From positions 1 through 17,256 of the forward strand of contig JAKQBU010000297.1 in assembly GCA_029573975.1 (NCBI GenBank): a stretch of DNA of 17,256 nt, read 5' to 3'. Shown here one piece after another: positions 1-7,150 of the stretch. The stretch comes from Planctomycetota bacterium. Lineage in GTDB: Bacteria > Planctomycetota > Phycisphaerae > Sedimentisphaerales > SM23-30. The position numbers and the translations under genes are program-made. Each line of letters opens with the position of its first letter. Within the stretch, counting starts at the first letter, position 1. Under the pieces are notes generated by a model. The model saw nothing but the letters and a program-made list of their open reading frames with translations, was not told where the DNA came from and did not search any database.

Positions 1-733
1 CGATGATCTCATCTTTTGCATTGAGAATTACATTTACGATAAAATCCAGTCCTGCCTTCCGTGCCAGCGAATCAATCGAGGCACGAATCGGATTCTCCAC
101 TTTGCCCAGGACTTGTTCGGCGGCTACCTCCACGCGGTTCCAGTGCATTTCATTAACGGTGATGGGGCCGCTGACACCGGGGACCAGAATCTTGCCGCCG
201 CCGGTAAAGCCGCAGATGTCAATGGGCATGATGGAGCCCAGCCCGATTACCAAATCGGATTGTGTAACCAGTTTGTTGATCCATACGGGAACCCCCTGAT
301 CGGTATCCCCGACATATTCCAGGCAATCGGGATTCTCCCAATCGTGGTTGAAAACCTGGTATTTCCGGACGATGTCGGCACCCAGCTTATTTTCCATTTC
401 CGCCCGGCTCATATGGCGATGGGTTCCCAGGGCCATTAAAAAGCGAATTTGATGATTTTGTATGCCTGCCTTTTGTAATTCTTCCAGAATCAGCGGAAGA
501 AACTGGGCCACCGGGGTAGGGCGGGAATTATCATCGGAAACTATGAGAATCCGTTTTTTACCATAGGCCAGATCCGATAATGTTCGGGATTGGATAGGAT
601 TTGCCAATGCCTTTCGAACATGACCCGATCCCTTCTCTTCCACGGGATAGGGAGTCATGTCATATATCTGCGCATCATACGAGGCAAGAATCTCCAGAGG
701 CTGAATGCCGGTATATGGGAATACTATGACCAT
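1..733 (-). CDS. LarA-family (DUF2088) nickel-dependent hydroxyacid racemase/epimerase, N-terminal part
   Basis: The reverse strand is open from an ATG at 733 to the window edge (244 codons, C-terminus missing). An AAGGAA ribosome binding site lies 9 nt upstream (743-748). The protein reads as the N-terminal domain of LarA, the lactate racemase that uses the nickel-pincer nucleotide cofactor. Visible landmarks are SDDNSRPTP (66-74), GTHRHMS (103-109), GFTGGGK (175-181) and NEMH (194-197). Compared from memory with Lactiplantibacillus plantarum LarA, K181 matches the cofactor-attaching Lys184, H197 the nickel ligand His200 and H105 the catalytic His108, all at identical spacing. The second catalytic histidine (His174) is replaced by Ile171. 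The superfamily includes epimerases of several 2-hydroxy acids, so lactate should not be assumed. It diverges from the regulator gene, which suggests shared control and a role in sugar-acid or hydroxyacid catabolism. Family assignment is firm; the substrate is unknown. Confidence 0.88.
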   Translation of the reverse strand, partial: MVIVFPYTGIQPLEILASYDAQIYDMTPYPVEEKGSGHVRKALANPIQSRTLSDLAYGKKRILIVSDDNSRPTPVAQFLPLILEELQKAGIQNHQIRFLMALGTHRHMSRAEMENKLGADIVRKYQVFNHDWENPDCLEYVGDTDQGVPVWINKLVTQSDLVIGLGSIMPIDICGFTGGGKILVPGVSGPITVNEMHWNRVEVAAEQVLGKVENPIRASIDSLARKAGLDFIVNVILNAKDEII

Positions 734-836
734 TGCGTATGATTCCTTAGATAACGGATTCTATTGTGTCATATAGAAAAGCAAAGTTGTTTGATTAATA
801 TACTTGTCGTCTATATCCAATGAGATTATTCTACAA

Positions 837-847
837 TAGTATTACTA
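837..847. promoter_or_regulatory. Palindrome TAGTATTACTA, possible GntR operator
   Basis: This is a perfect 11-bp palindrome with core GT-ATT-AC. GntR/FCD regulators commonly bind GT-N(1-3)-AC palindromes. The same GTATTAC core recurs at 1051-1057, overlapping the -10 box of the regulator promoter, which would suit autoregulation. In AT-rich DNA short palindromes arise by chance, so this remains a candidate. Confidence 0.3.
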
Positions 848-871
848 ATATATCAATACTAAAAACAAATA

Positions 872-884
872 ATTGGTTACTAAT
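872..884. promoter_or_regulatory. Imperfect palindrome ATTGGTTACTAAT, possible GntR/FCD operator
   Basis: A 13-bp near-palindrome with one mismatched pair and the form T-T-[GA]-G-T-N-A-C-[CT]-A-A, similar to FadR-subfamily operators as I recall them. It lies between the divergent genes, about 140 bp from the start of the minus-strand gene. Confidence 0.3.
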
Positions 885-1031
885 GTGATAATTATAATCG
901 TGAAGCCGAGGAAATAAATCGGAGCACGCCACATGCAATTTGAATATAAGAAAACATAAATAATTGATTATAAAGTAATTACAGCATTTTTAAATATTCT
1001 TATAAATTTAAATATTTTGGAAAATTCTTGG

Positions 1032-1060
1032 TTGACATCCGCCGATAAGTGTATTACAAT
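1032..1060 (+). promoter_or_regulatory. Sigma-70-type promoter for the gntR-dehydrogenase pair
   Basis: TTGACA (1032-1037) and TACAAT (1055-1060) are separated by exactly 17 bp. This gives a perfect -35 box and a 5/6 -10 box. Transcription would start near 1067, leaving a leader of about 95 nt before the ATG at 1162. The -10 overlaps a GTATTAC string, so repression by the encoded GntR protein is plausible. Confidence 0.7.
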
Positions 1061-1161
1061 AAAACCATCGAAAATCATCTTGTTTATTTCTAAGTGTAAA
1101 AAACAATTTTTGATTCGGCAGTTTGCCGGATGTTTGATGTTGCTGCGTGAAGGTAGTGTTC

Positions 1162-1893
1162 ATGAAGATCAAAAATAGGGATGTTAAAAATAATGTAAGC
1201 ACCCCAATGCGGGCGTATGAGTATGTGGTCAGCGGGATTCGCGACGGCCGGTTTCTGCCCGCCACCAAATTAAGTGACCGGGACATCGCGCGGGACCTGG
1301 ATATCGGGCACATGACGGTACGGGAGGCGATGGGCAAGCTGGAGGAGCATGGCTGGATCGAGCGGATCCCCAACAAGGGGGCCTTTATCCGGAAATTTTC
1401 CCGCCAGGATGTCAAAGACATCTATATGCTGCGGGAGATCATGGAGGCGGTGGCCATACGCGAACTGGCAGAAGGGGCTACCAAGGAGCATGTCGATAAG
1501 CTGCAAACGTGCTGCGACCGGATTGAATCCTCCTGCGTCAATCGTAATATCCAGCTATATCAAAAAGCGGATCAGGAGTTTCACCGGCTCTCCGTGGAAT
1601 TTACCAGCAATAAACGGTTGTGCGAATTGTTCGATGCCCTGATTTTACAGGGTCATCTAGCCTTTGAGTTCCTGGTAACCAAGGCGGTGGGGATGATCCT
1701 GCTCAACGTCTCCGAATCCTTTGAGCATTCCTATCCTGCCCGTCACATTCATATCACTCAAGCGATAGCGGATCATGACCCGGATCAGGCCGAAAAACTG
1801 GTCCGCCAGCATATCCGGTACGGCTATGAAATTATTTCCGAAATGGTGGACCTGGGCAACAATTTGCGCAGAAAGGCGGGATTGGGTAAATAA
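1162..1893 (+). CDS. GntR-family transcriptional regulator, FadR/FCD subfamily
   Basis: A 243-residue DNA-binding regulator, a normal length for FCD-type GntR proteins. Residues 13-80 form the winged helix-turn-helix, with LSDRDIARDLDI and MTVREAMGKLEEHGWIERIPN typical of GntR. Residues 82-225 form the all-helical FCD effector domain. D137, H141, H195 and H217 sit where FCD proteins bind a metal that helps hold a carboxylate ligand, so the effector is probably an organic or sugar acid. I chose ATG 1162 because GAAGG (1149-1153) lies 8 nt upstream; an in-frame GTG at 1147 would add five residues but would have that Shine-Dalgarno inside the gene. It is followed by the dehydrogenase after 28 bp and diverges from the LarA-family gene, so it probably controls both. 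The inducer cannot be told from the sequence. Confidence 0.9.
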   Translation: MKIKNRDVKNNVSTPMRAYEYVVSGIRDGRFLPATKLSDRDIARDLDIGHMTVREAMGKLEEHGWIERIPNKGAFIRKFSRQDVKDIYMLREIMEAVAIRELAEGATKEHVDKLQTCCDRIESSCVNRNIQLYQKADQEFHRLSVEFTSNKRLCELFDALILQGHLAFEFLVTKAVGMILLNVSESFEHSYPARHIHITQAIADHDPDQAEKLVRQHIRYGYEIISEMVDLGNNLRRKAGLGK

Positions 1894-1921
1894 ATTTTGG
1901 TAGATTTGCGGAATAAGTAAG

Positions 1922-2953
1922 ATGATGAAGTCATTAATATATGAAGGCCCCGGCAGATTGCATTTCCAGGAACGGAACGTACCGGTGCCGCTTCCTGAGG
2001 AAGTGCTCATCGCCATGCGTTCGGCCAGTATCTGCGGCTCCGATCTCCATGCCTATCAGAAATCCACGCCCCGGCGCCGGCCCCCGATGACGATGGGCCA
2101 CGAAGTGAGCGGCGAAATCGCCGCCTGCGGCCGGGAGGTGCGCAATGTGGCGGTGGGGGACCGGGTGACGGTCCTGCCGCTCATTTCCTGCCGAAAATGC
2201 CGGTTCTGTACCAGCGGCCGGGAAAACCTGTGCCCCGAACGGACCGTGCTGGGGGTGGAGCGGGATGGTGCCTATGCGGAATATTTTACCGTACCGGCGC
2301 ATCTGGTGTTTCGTCTGCCGGACCATCTGAGCTATCCGCAGGCCGCCCTGGTCGAGCCGCTGGCGGTAGCGGTCCATGCCGTTGGCAAGCTGCACCCTCT
2401 GCCGGAGACGGCGGCCATTATCGGTGCCGGTGTCATCGGCCTTTTTACCTTGAGCGTCCTGAAAATCGGCGGGGCTAAAAACATCATCGCCATCGATATC
2501 GATGACTATAAATTGAATCTGGCCCGCCGGCTTGGCGCCACCCTTACCATTCATTCGCAGCAGGACGATCCTGTTTCCCGTATCAAAAAGAATGGCGGAG
2601 GGGTGGAGGCCTGTTTCGAGGCGGTGGGGCTGGGCAGCACCCTTAATACCGCTCTTCACATCACGCAAAACGGCGGTTCGGTGGTGGCCATCGGGATGAC
2701 CGGCGGCAAAATGGAAGTCGATTTCCTGGATGTGGTGGCCCGCGAAGTCCGGATCATCGGTACCTATTGTTACACCCATTGCGACTTTGAATACGCCCTG
2801 AATCTTTTGGCTGCGGGCCAAATCGATACCTCCCTCTTTACGCAAATCCTGCCTTTCTCGGAAGCCATTTCTGCCTTTGATCGTCTGGCAAACCATAAAG
2901 AAAATCTCGTAAAAATTGTCTTAACCAATGATTCGGAACAAAAACCTATGTAA
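1922..2953 (+). CDS. Zinc-dependent medium-chain alcohol/polyol dehydrogenase
   Basis: A 343-residue cytoplasmic NAD(P)-dependent dehydrogenase of the threonine/sorbitol dehydrogenase branch. The GroES-like domain has catalytic-zinc residues C38 (ICGSD) and H60-E61 (GHE) plus E145 in VEPLAV. The structural-zinc cysteines are C90, C93, C96 and C104. The Rossmann fold shows GAGVIG (168-173) and an acidic residue, D192, at the end of beta-2, which favours NAD over NADP. Length is normal and all key residues are present. ATG 1922 is followed at once by ATG 1925; neither has a strong Shine-Dalgarno, which fits translation coupled to the upstream gntR. Next to a LarA-family epimerase, the likely substrate is a polyol, hydroxy acid or aldonate, but family membership alone does not define it. 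Confidence 0.9.
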   Translation: MMKSLIYEGPGRLHFQERNVPVPLPEEVLIAMRSASICGSDLHAYQKSTPRRRPPMTMGHEVSGEIAACGREVRNVAVGDRVTVLPLISCRKCRFCTSGRENLCPERTVLGVERDGAYAEYFTVPAHLVFRLPDHLSYPQAALVEPLAVAVHAVGKLHPLPETAAIIGAGVIGLFTLSVLKIGGAKNIIAIDIDDYKLNLARRLGATLTIHSQQDDPVSRIKKNGGGVEACFEAVGLGSTLNTALHITQNGGSVVAIGMTGGKMEVDFLDVVAREVRIIGTYCYTHCDFEYALNLLAAGQIDTSLFTQILPFSEAISAFDRLANHKENLVKIVLTNDSEQKPM

Positions 2954-2962
2954 CCTAAACGG

Positions 2963-2996
2963 AAAGGAGGTATGGATGGATAGGAGAAGTTCGTGA
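2963..2996 (+). other. Strong ribosome binding site with tiny ORF (MDRRSS)
   Basis: AAAGGAGGTAT (2963-2973) is one of the best Shine-Dalgarno sequences in the window, yet it precedes only a six-codon ORF (ATG 2976, TGA 2994-2996). It sits in the 159-bp gap between the dehydrogenase and the large surface protein. It could be a leader peptide, a remnant, or chance. A similar AGGAGGT occurs in the leaders of two other surface-protein genes (5974 and 13565). Confidence 0.3.
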
Positions 2997-3112
2997 CGTT
3001 TACTCAAGTTATGAAGGAATATTTTAGAAATGGAGGATCGATCGGTACGAATCAATAATGATAGAGTAACGGTTTAACAAAATGAAAGAATAAATATTTT
3101 AGGAGAAAGTAA

Positions 3113-5881
3113 ATGTATAGCGTAAAAGTAAAAATTTGTATTTTCCTGTTAGTTTTGAGCTTTGTTTGTGCGGCCGGAGCGGCTGATCCCAATTATATTG
3201 GCGCCGGTCACTGGGATACAGCCACTATGAAGGCTTACTATTCCTCCCAGGTCAGTCCCGATCATGGTGCGATCAACACGGTCAATGGCTCAGGTTTGGC
3301 CGGTGTACATCCGAATCAAACCCATTCGGTTGCACATGTGGATATGTGGCATTCTGCCTATAATGACGGCAGTGTCATCCGGACCGCTCCCGGCGGTACT
3401 TCCTGCTGTGAGTATGTGGCATATGATTTCGGCAAGCCATATAGACTGGGCACTTCCTGGGTCTGGAATCATAACCAGGCTGGGGCCACCGATAGCAGTC
3501 TCGCTTCCGTTACCATCGATTATTCGGTGGATGGATTTCATTGGAACACTCTGGGAACCTTTTCCTGGCCCCAGGCGGATGGTACAACCGAGTATGCCGG
3601 TTTCACCGGGCCGGATTTCGGGGAAGTATGGGCGAAATATGTAGTCATTGCCGCCCATTCCACTTATGGCAGACCCTATTTCGGATTAAGTGAAATTCGG
3701 TTCGATGTTCCGGATCCTGAGGCCGATCCCAGTACGATTCCCACCTACCCGCCGCAGGAGTCCTGGGATTTTGCCGGAGATTTGAGTTTCTTCTCCAATC
3801 CCAATGGCGTCTGGTCCTACGGTTGGGTGGTCCAATTCGACGATCCCAACGCTCCGCAAAATGACCCGGAAGACCCCTTGTATGATCCGGACTTTACGTT
3901 TCGTGACAGTCCCAACACAACGGACATGATGTTATATGACAATTATTTTGTGTTTTCTGGTACTGGTGTTAGCATACCGTTCTGGCACTTTGCTCCCGCA
4001 TCCCCCTATTTAGTTCCGGCTGTTATCGGGAACCCAACGAATCAAACCGTACTGGGTGTTCCACCGGGAAGGACTGCACTGCATGGTGGCGTGAATTTCG
4101 CAAATCCTGGTACAGAAGATATGTCCGTAGTCCGATGGACAGCGCCGGCGGCAGGCGATTACTGTGTGAGCGGCACCTTTGATTCGGGAGATACAGGTCT
4201 TAGTGATTATTACATCATCCAGAATAAGACCACCTTGTTGTTATCCGAACTGAATGTGAACTTCGGAAAACCCTTCGAGATGACCGTCACCGTTGAGGAA
4301 GGAGAAACCCTTGATTTTGTCGTTGGATCTGGATTGGACAATGTTGGTTCCGATACAGTCCCCTTGAGTGTAACCATTGTTCCCGGCCCCTGCGCAGAAC
4401 CTCCGGTCTGTCCCGACAGTCTCTGGGATCTGAAAGACAACATCAGTTTTGAAGAGAATCCCCATTGTGGCTGGTCATACGGCTGGATACCCGGATCCGA
4501 TGCCGAGGATCCGAATTATGCGTGGCGGGACAATCCTCCGGATACCAGTACTTTCAGTCTCTATGGACAGGCTTATACCTTCTCCGGAGTTCCCTGGTGG
4601 CATCTGGTACCTGCCAATGGCAGCATGGTTCCTGCCTTATTCCATAACAACTTAACCACCACGCTCTATGGCTGTCCGCCGGGATTTGTGGCCGCCCATC
4701 CGGGCGTAACCGTAATCGATGAAGATCCCAACACGGCGGATGTCGCCGTAGTTCGCTGGACGGCTCCGGCAACGGATGATTACTTCGTCAAAGCCATCTT
4801 TTATCAGGGTGATGGTGGCGAAGTCGATTGCTATGTCATTCAAAATACCACCACGGTTCTGTTTAGTCAGTTGGAGGTAGTTAGCGAGGTTTCCTATCGT
4901 TCCTTCCTGACTCTCAATGCCGGTGATACGCTGGATTTTGCGGTTGGAAGTGGGGTAAACCTCGGCTCCGAAACCACCCCGCTGGAAGTTACCATCTACA
5001 CGGAACCGACTTGTCAGGACGTGGGTGTCTTTTATCCCGCCGATTTGAATCAGGACTGTAGGGTCAATCTGGAAGATTTTGCCCTTTTGTCGCAGGATTG
5101 GCTCAAATGTAACGATCCGGAAGATCCCGGTTGTAGTCTTATCGAGCCTCAGAATGATGTCCTCCGCGTCGATTTCAATGGGTATAATTCGGAAGATGTT
5201 CCATCCGTAAATAATACCTTGATGACTGCCTCGATACCCGGCCAGTTCGGAACGGGTACCTTCTGGAATGGATTGATGGTTTCCTATGCTACTTCCAATA
5301 CCATTTCTTCGATTTATCCCGGGCCAACCTTATTCCTGGCGGATGGAACAACCGATTCCGGTGTAACCGTTACGCTGACTGGATGCGACCTGGCCGATCT
5401 ATTGGGTTATGGCGACGTATTTGGGGATTATCTCCTGAAACTGGACACGGCCACCGAGGATCCCAACATCTATATTGCCATCAGCGGCCTGGTCCCGGGA
5501 AATGCCTATAATCTGGCTGGATATGGCAGCAATGGCGGCGGAGGTCTTGGAGCTATCTGGACCGCTAACGGTGTTGGTCCCCTGAACTTAGGGGCTGGTG
5601 TGGCAAACGTGGGAATTCTTCCGAATGTAATCGCCGATGCCAATGGCACTATTACGATTGCATTAGGTGCGGATCCTGCTGCGAATATTATCGTTGTTAA
5701 TGGCTTTGAATTAGAAGGCATTATCAATAGCGATCCCACATGTACGGAGATTAACAGGTACTATGGTACCGATTTGGACCAGAACTGTTATGTTGATCTT
5801 GGCGATTTCACGATTCTGACGGAAGAATGGCTCAATTGCAATGATCCGCAGGGAGAAGGCTGTACTCTCTATAATCCGTAA
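3113..5881 (+). CDS. Secreted multidomain surface protein: discoidin-like domain, duplicated beta-rich domain, two dockerin-like motifs
   Basis: A 922-residue exported protein. AGGAGA (3101-3106) lies 6 nt before ATG 3113. The N-terminus is a Sec signal (KVK, hydrophobic core, cleavage near AAGA-AD at about residue 24). Residues 25-200 resemble an F5/8 type C (discoidin) sugar-binding domain (YDFGKPYRLG, VTIDYSVDGFHWNTLG, GLSEIRF). Residues 218-425 and 438-629 are two diverged copies of one domain, sharing W-S-Y-G-W, a W-H pair, VVRWTAPA and LDF-V-GSG. Residues 644-664 form a dockerin-like EF-hand motif (DLNQDCRVNLEDF) followed by a Cys pair. Residues 683-869 match the neighbouring PEP-CTERM protein. 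Residues 887-907 are a second dockerin-like motif (DLDQNCYVDLGDF). I see no catalytic signature; a carbohydrate-binding or scaffold role outside the cell is an inference. Confidence 0.85.
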   Translation: MYSVKVKICIFLLVLSFVCAAGAADPNYIGAGHWDTATMKAYYSSQVSPDHGAINTVNGSGLAGVHPNQTHSVAHVDMWHSAYNDGSVIRTAPGGTSCCEYVAYDFGKPYRLGTSWVWNHNQAGATDSSLASVTIDYSVDGFHWNTLGTFSWPQADGTTEYAGFTGPDFGEVWAKYVVIAAHSTYGRPYFGLSEIRFDVPDPEADPSTIPTYPPQESWDFAGDLSFFSNPNGVWSYGWVVQFDDPNAPQNDPEDPLYDPDFTFRDSPNTTDMMLYDNYFVFSGTGVSIPFWHFAPASPYLVPAVIGNPTNQTVLGVPPGRTALHGGVNFANPGTEDMSVVRWTAPAAGDYCVSGTFDSGDTGLSDYYIIQNKTTLLLSELNVNFGKPFEMTVTVEEGETLDFVVGSGLDNVGSDTVPLSVTIVPGPCAEPPVCPDSLWDLKDNISFEENPHCGWSYGWIPGSDAEDPNYAWRDNPPDTSTFSLYGQAYTFSGVPWWHLVPANGSMVPALFHNNLTTTLYGCPPGFVAAHPGVTVIDEDPNTADVAVVRWTAPATDDYFVKAIFYQGDGGEVDCYVIQNTTTVLFSQLEVVSEVSYRSFLTLNAGDTLDFAVGSGVNLGSETTPLEVTIYTEPTCQDVGVFYPADLNQDCRVNLEDFALLSQDWLKCNDPEDPGCSLIEPQNDVLRVDFNGYNSEDVPSVNNTLMTASIPGQFGTGTFWNGLMVSYATSNTISSIYPGPTLFLADGTTDSGVTVTLTGCDLADLLGYGDVFGDYLLKLDTATEDPNIYIAISGLVPGNAYNLAGYGSNGGGGLGAIWTANGVGPLNLGAGVANVGILPNVIADANGTITIALGADPAANIIVVNGFELEGIINSDPTCTEINRYYGTDLDQNCYVDLGDFTILTEEWLNCNDPQGEGCTLYNP

Positions 5882-5896
5882 CATGATTTTCCCGAA

Positions 5897-5936
5897 AACC
5901 GCTCCGGCACAGACAAAAGGAGTTGCCGGAGCGGTT
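5897..5936 (+). terminator. Strong hairpin after the large surface-protein gene
   Basis: A perfect 13-bp stem (AACCGCTCCGGCA with TGCCGGAGCGGTT) encloses a 14-nt loop, starting 15 nt after the stop codon. There is no T-tract after it, so it may act as a transcript-end stabiliser or a factor-assisted terminator rather than a classic intrinsic terminator. Confidence 0.6.
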
Positions 5937-5973
5937 CCTGATTATCGAAGCAATCAGGCGGGCGAAAAACGTT

Positions 5974-5996
5974 AGGAGGTGATGAAAAGAAATTAG
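5974..5996 (+). other. AGGAGGT with tiny ORF (MKRN) in the PEP-CTERM gene leader
   Basis: AGGAGGT (5974-5980) is followed after only 2 nt by ATG AAA AGA AAT TAG. The spacing is too short for efficient initiation. It lies about 140 nt upstream of the real start of the PEP-CTERM gene and recalls the sites at 2963 and 13564. Confidence 0.25.
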
Positions 5997-6067
5997 GATA
6001 TAAAACGGTAGAAGGCTTTGTGTGTGTTGTATTTGTGTTTTTTTGTTGAACGTATGGTTTTTTTAAG

Positions 6068-6112
6068 TTTTGACAAAGCGAGGAAAATGCTTTTTGTCAA
6101 AGAGAGGAAATG
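6068..6112 (+). repeat. Tandem imperfect repeat around the PEP-CTERM gene ribosome binding site
   Basis: Two copies of a roughly 21-bp unit, TTTTGACAAAGCGAGGAAAATG (6068-6089, first 20 bases matter) and TTTTGTCAAAGAGAGGAAATG (6092-6112), lie back to back, each with a GAGG and an ATG. The halves TTGACAAA and TTTGTCAA can also pair as an 8-bp stem just before the working Shine-Dalgarno AGAGAGG (6101-6107). The first ATG leads to no long reading frame. The duplication may tune translation or may simply be a slippage product. Confidence 0.5.
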
Positions 6113-6115
6113 AAA

Positions 6116-6826
6116 ATGAAGAAGATGATTGTGACAAGTATGGTCATGCTGATGGTGTTTGCCGGTGTATCAAGCGCGGCGGTGCTGCGGGTTGATTTCA
6201 ATGGGTATAATTCGGAAGATGTTCCGTTTGACAATGTGGCGGCGACGGCTACTACGTTGCCAGGCCTGCTGGGAACCGGAACTTTCTGGAATGGTTTGGA
6301 GGTTTCCTATGAAACTCCCAATACCATTTCCGCCGTTTACCCCGGACCGGCTTTATTGCTGGAGGACGGAGTAACGGATTCCCAGGTATCCATTGCCCTT
6401 TCCGGATTTGATGTGGCAGATTCTTATGAAAGTGACAACCTGGTTTACAAGGATTATCTCCTGGACGTAGGGGACAAAGGTACTCCTGTAGAGGGAACCA
6501 TAACCATTAGCGGATTGGTTCCGGGAAATGCCTATAATCTGGCTGGATATGGCTCTAATGGTGATGCCGGCTATGGAGCCATTTGGATGGCTAACGGCAG
6601 TGATCCGCTGGATTTGCGTTATCCTCCTGCACAAGGAGGAGAAAATGAAGGAGTTATTCCAGATGTACTGGCTGATGCCAGTGGAGTGATTACCATTCAG
6701 CTAACTTCTCCTGGTAGTATTATCATTGCCAATGGTTTTGAATTGGAAGGCACCTTCGTCCCCGAACCCATGACCATCGGACTTTTGAGTCTGGGTGGTC
6801 TGTCGCTGCTGCGTCGGCGCCGTTAA
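6116..6826 (+). CDS. PEP-CTERM sorting domain protein, duplicate of a domain of the upstream surface protein
   Basis: A 236-residue exported protein. Signal peptide: MKKMIVTSMVMLMVFAGVSSA, cleavage near SSA-AV. The body (about residues 24-212) matches residues 683-869 of the large upstream protein, beginning LRVDFNGYNSEDVP and sharing SGLVPGNAYNLAGYGSNG and NGFELEG. The C-terminus is a textbook PEP-CTERM signal: VPEPMT, a hydrophobic helix, then RRRR. Exosortase is expected to cut such tails during export to the surface or matrix; no exosortase gene is in this window. ATG 6116 is preferred over ATG 6110 because AGAGAGG (6101-6107) is 8 nt from the former and only 2 nt from the latter. No catalytic motif is visible; it may be a matrix or sugar-binding protein. 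Confidence 0.88.
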   Translation: MKKMIVTSMVMLMVFAGVSSAAVLRVDFNGYNSEDVPFDNVAATATTLPGLLGTGTFWNGLEVSYETPNTISAVYPGPALLLEDGVTDSQVSIALSGFDVADSYESDNLVYKDYLLDVGDKGTPVEGTITISGLVPGNAYNLAGYGSNGDAGYGAIWMANGSDPLDLRYPPAQGGENEGVIPDVLADASGVITIQLTSPGSIIIANGFELEGTFVPEPMTIGLLSLGGLSLLRRRR

Positions 6827-6866
6827 TGTTTGGTAACAGATTTGTGTTTTTTGATACAAACGACTG

Positions 6867-6900
6867 GTTGGGTAGGTGTAACTGCCTACCCAACTTTTTT
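6867..6900 (+). terminator. Intrinsic terminator after the PEP-CTERM gene
   Basis: A 10-bp perfect stem (GTTGGGTAGG with CCTACCCAAC) and 8-nt loop are followed directly by six T residues. It begins 40 nt after the stop codon, ending the surface-protein unit and separating it from the GH127 gene. Confidence 0.9.
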
Positions 6901-7004
6901 ATCTTACAATGACTTTGAATGTTTAGGACCAAGCAATCATTAGATAAACGGCTGGGGGAAAACAAAAGGAAATCATTTAACCCGGTTTTCCCGTGTTAAA
7001 AATA

Positions 7005-7042
7005 GTCTCAAAATGAAGTTGGAAACCTTGCATTTTTGAGAC
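7005..7042. other. Stem-loop in the GH127 upstream region
   Basis: GTCTCAAAATG pairs with CATTTTTGAGAC with one bulged A, closing a loop of about 15 nt. No T-tract follows. It overlaps the weak promoter-like sequence and could be part of a leader or an operator; function unknown. Confidence 0.45.
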
Positions 7043-7105
7043 CCACTTGATATTTTATTAGAAAAGAGGCCCAGCGGCGTGGCTGAGTCGAGGTATATAA
7101 ATGGT

Positions 7106-7123
7106 ATATGGGAAATCCCATAT
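7106..7123. promoter_or_regulatory. Inverted repeat ATATGGGA-AA-TCCCATAT, candidate operator
   Basis: Two perfect 8-bp arms are separated by 2 bp, 27 bp upstream of the GH127 start codon. The position suits an operator or a translation-controlling hairpin. I do not recognise the motif as belonging to a named regulator family. Confidence 0.45.
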
Positions 7124-7150
7124 CGGTGGCAGTTCAGAAAGGGACATAGC

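Larger units (their letters stand above)
734..1161. other. AT-rich divergent control region
   Basis: This 428-bp stretch separates the minus-strand LarA-family gene from the plus-strand regulator gene. It is strongly AT-rich and I see no credible gene in it. It holds the ribosome binding site of the LarA gene, two GntR-like palindromes (837-847, 872-884) and the sigma-70-type promoter of the regulator (1032-1060). A small hairpin, CGGCA-GTT-TGCCG, lies in the regulator's leader near 1116-1128. No convincing -35/-10 pair was found for the minus-strand gene. Confidence 0.75.
6827..7150. other. Intergenic region before the GH127 gene
   Basis: This 324-bp gap has no credible gene. It holds the intrinsic terminator (6867-6900), a stem-loop at 7005-7042 and an inverted repeat at 7106-7123. 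A weak TTGCAT-17 bp-TATTTT pair at 7028-7056 is the only promoter-like arrangement I saw upstream of the GH127 gene, and it is a poor match. Confidence 0.6.

Noticed and set aside
3..439. Plus-strand ORFs of 98 and 108 codons at the window start
   Set aside because: They lie antisense to the LarA-family gene, whose reverse-strand translation shows conserved motifs throughout.
1934..2896. Minus-strand 320-codon ORF
   Set aside because: It is antisense to the zinc dehydrogenase; its protein has low-complexity His/Gly/Arg content and no domain I recognise.
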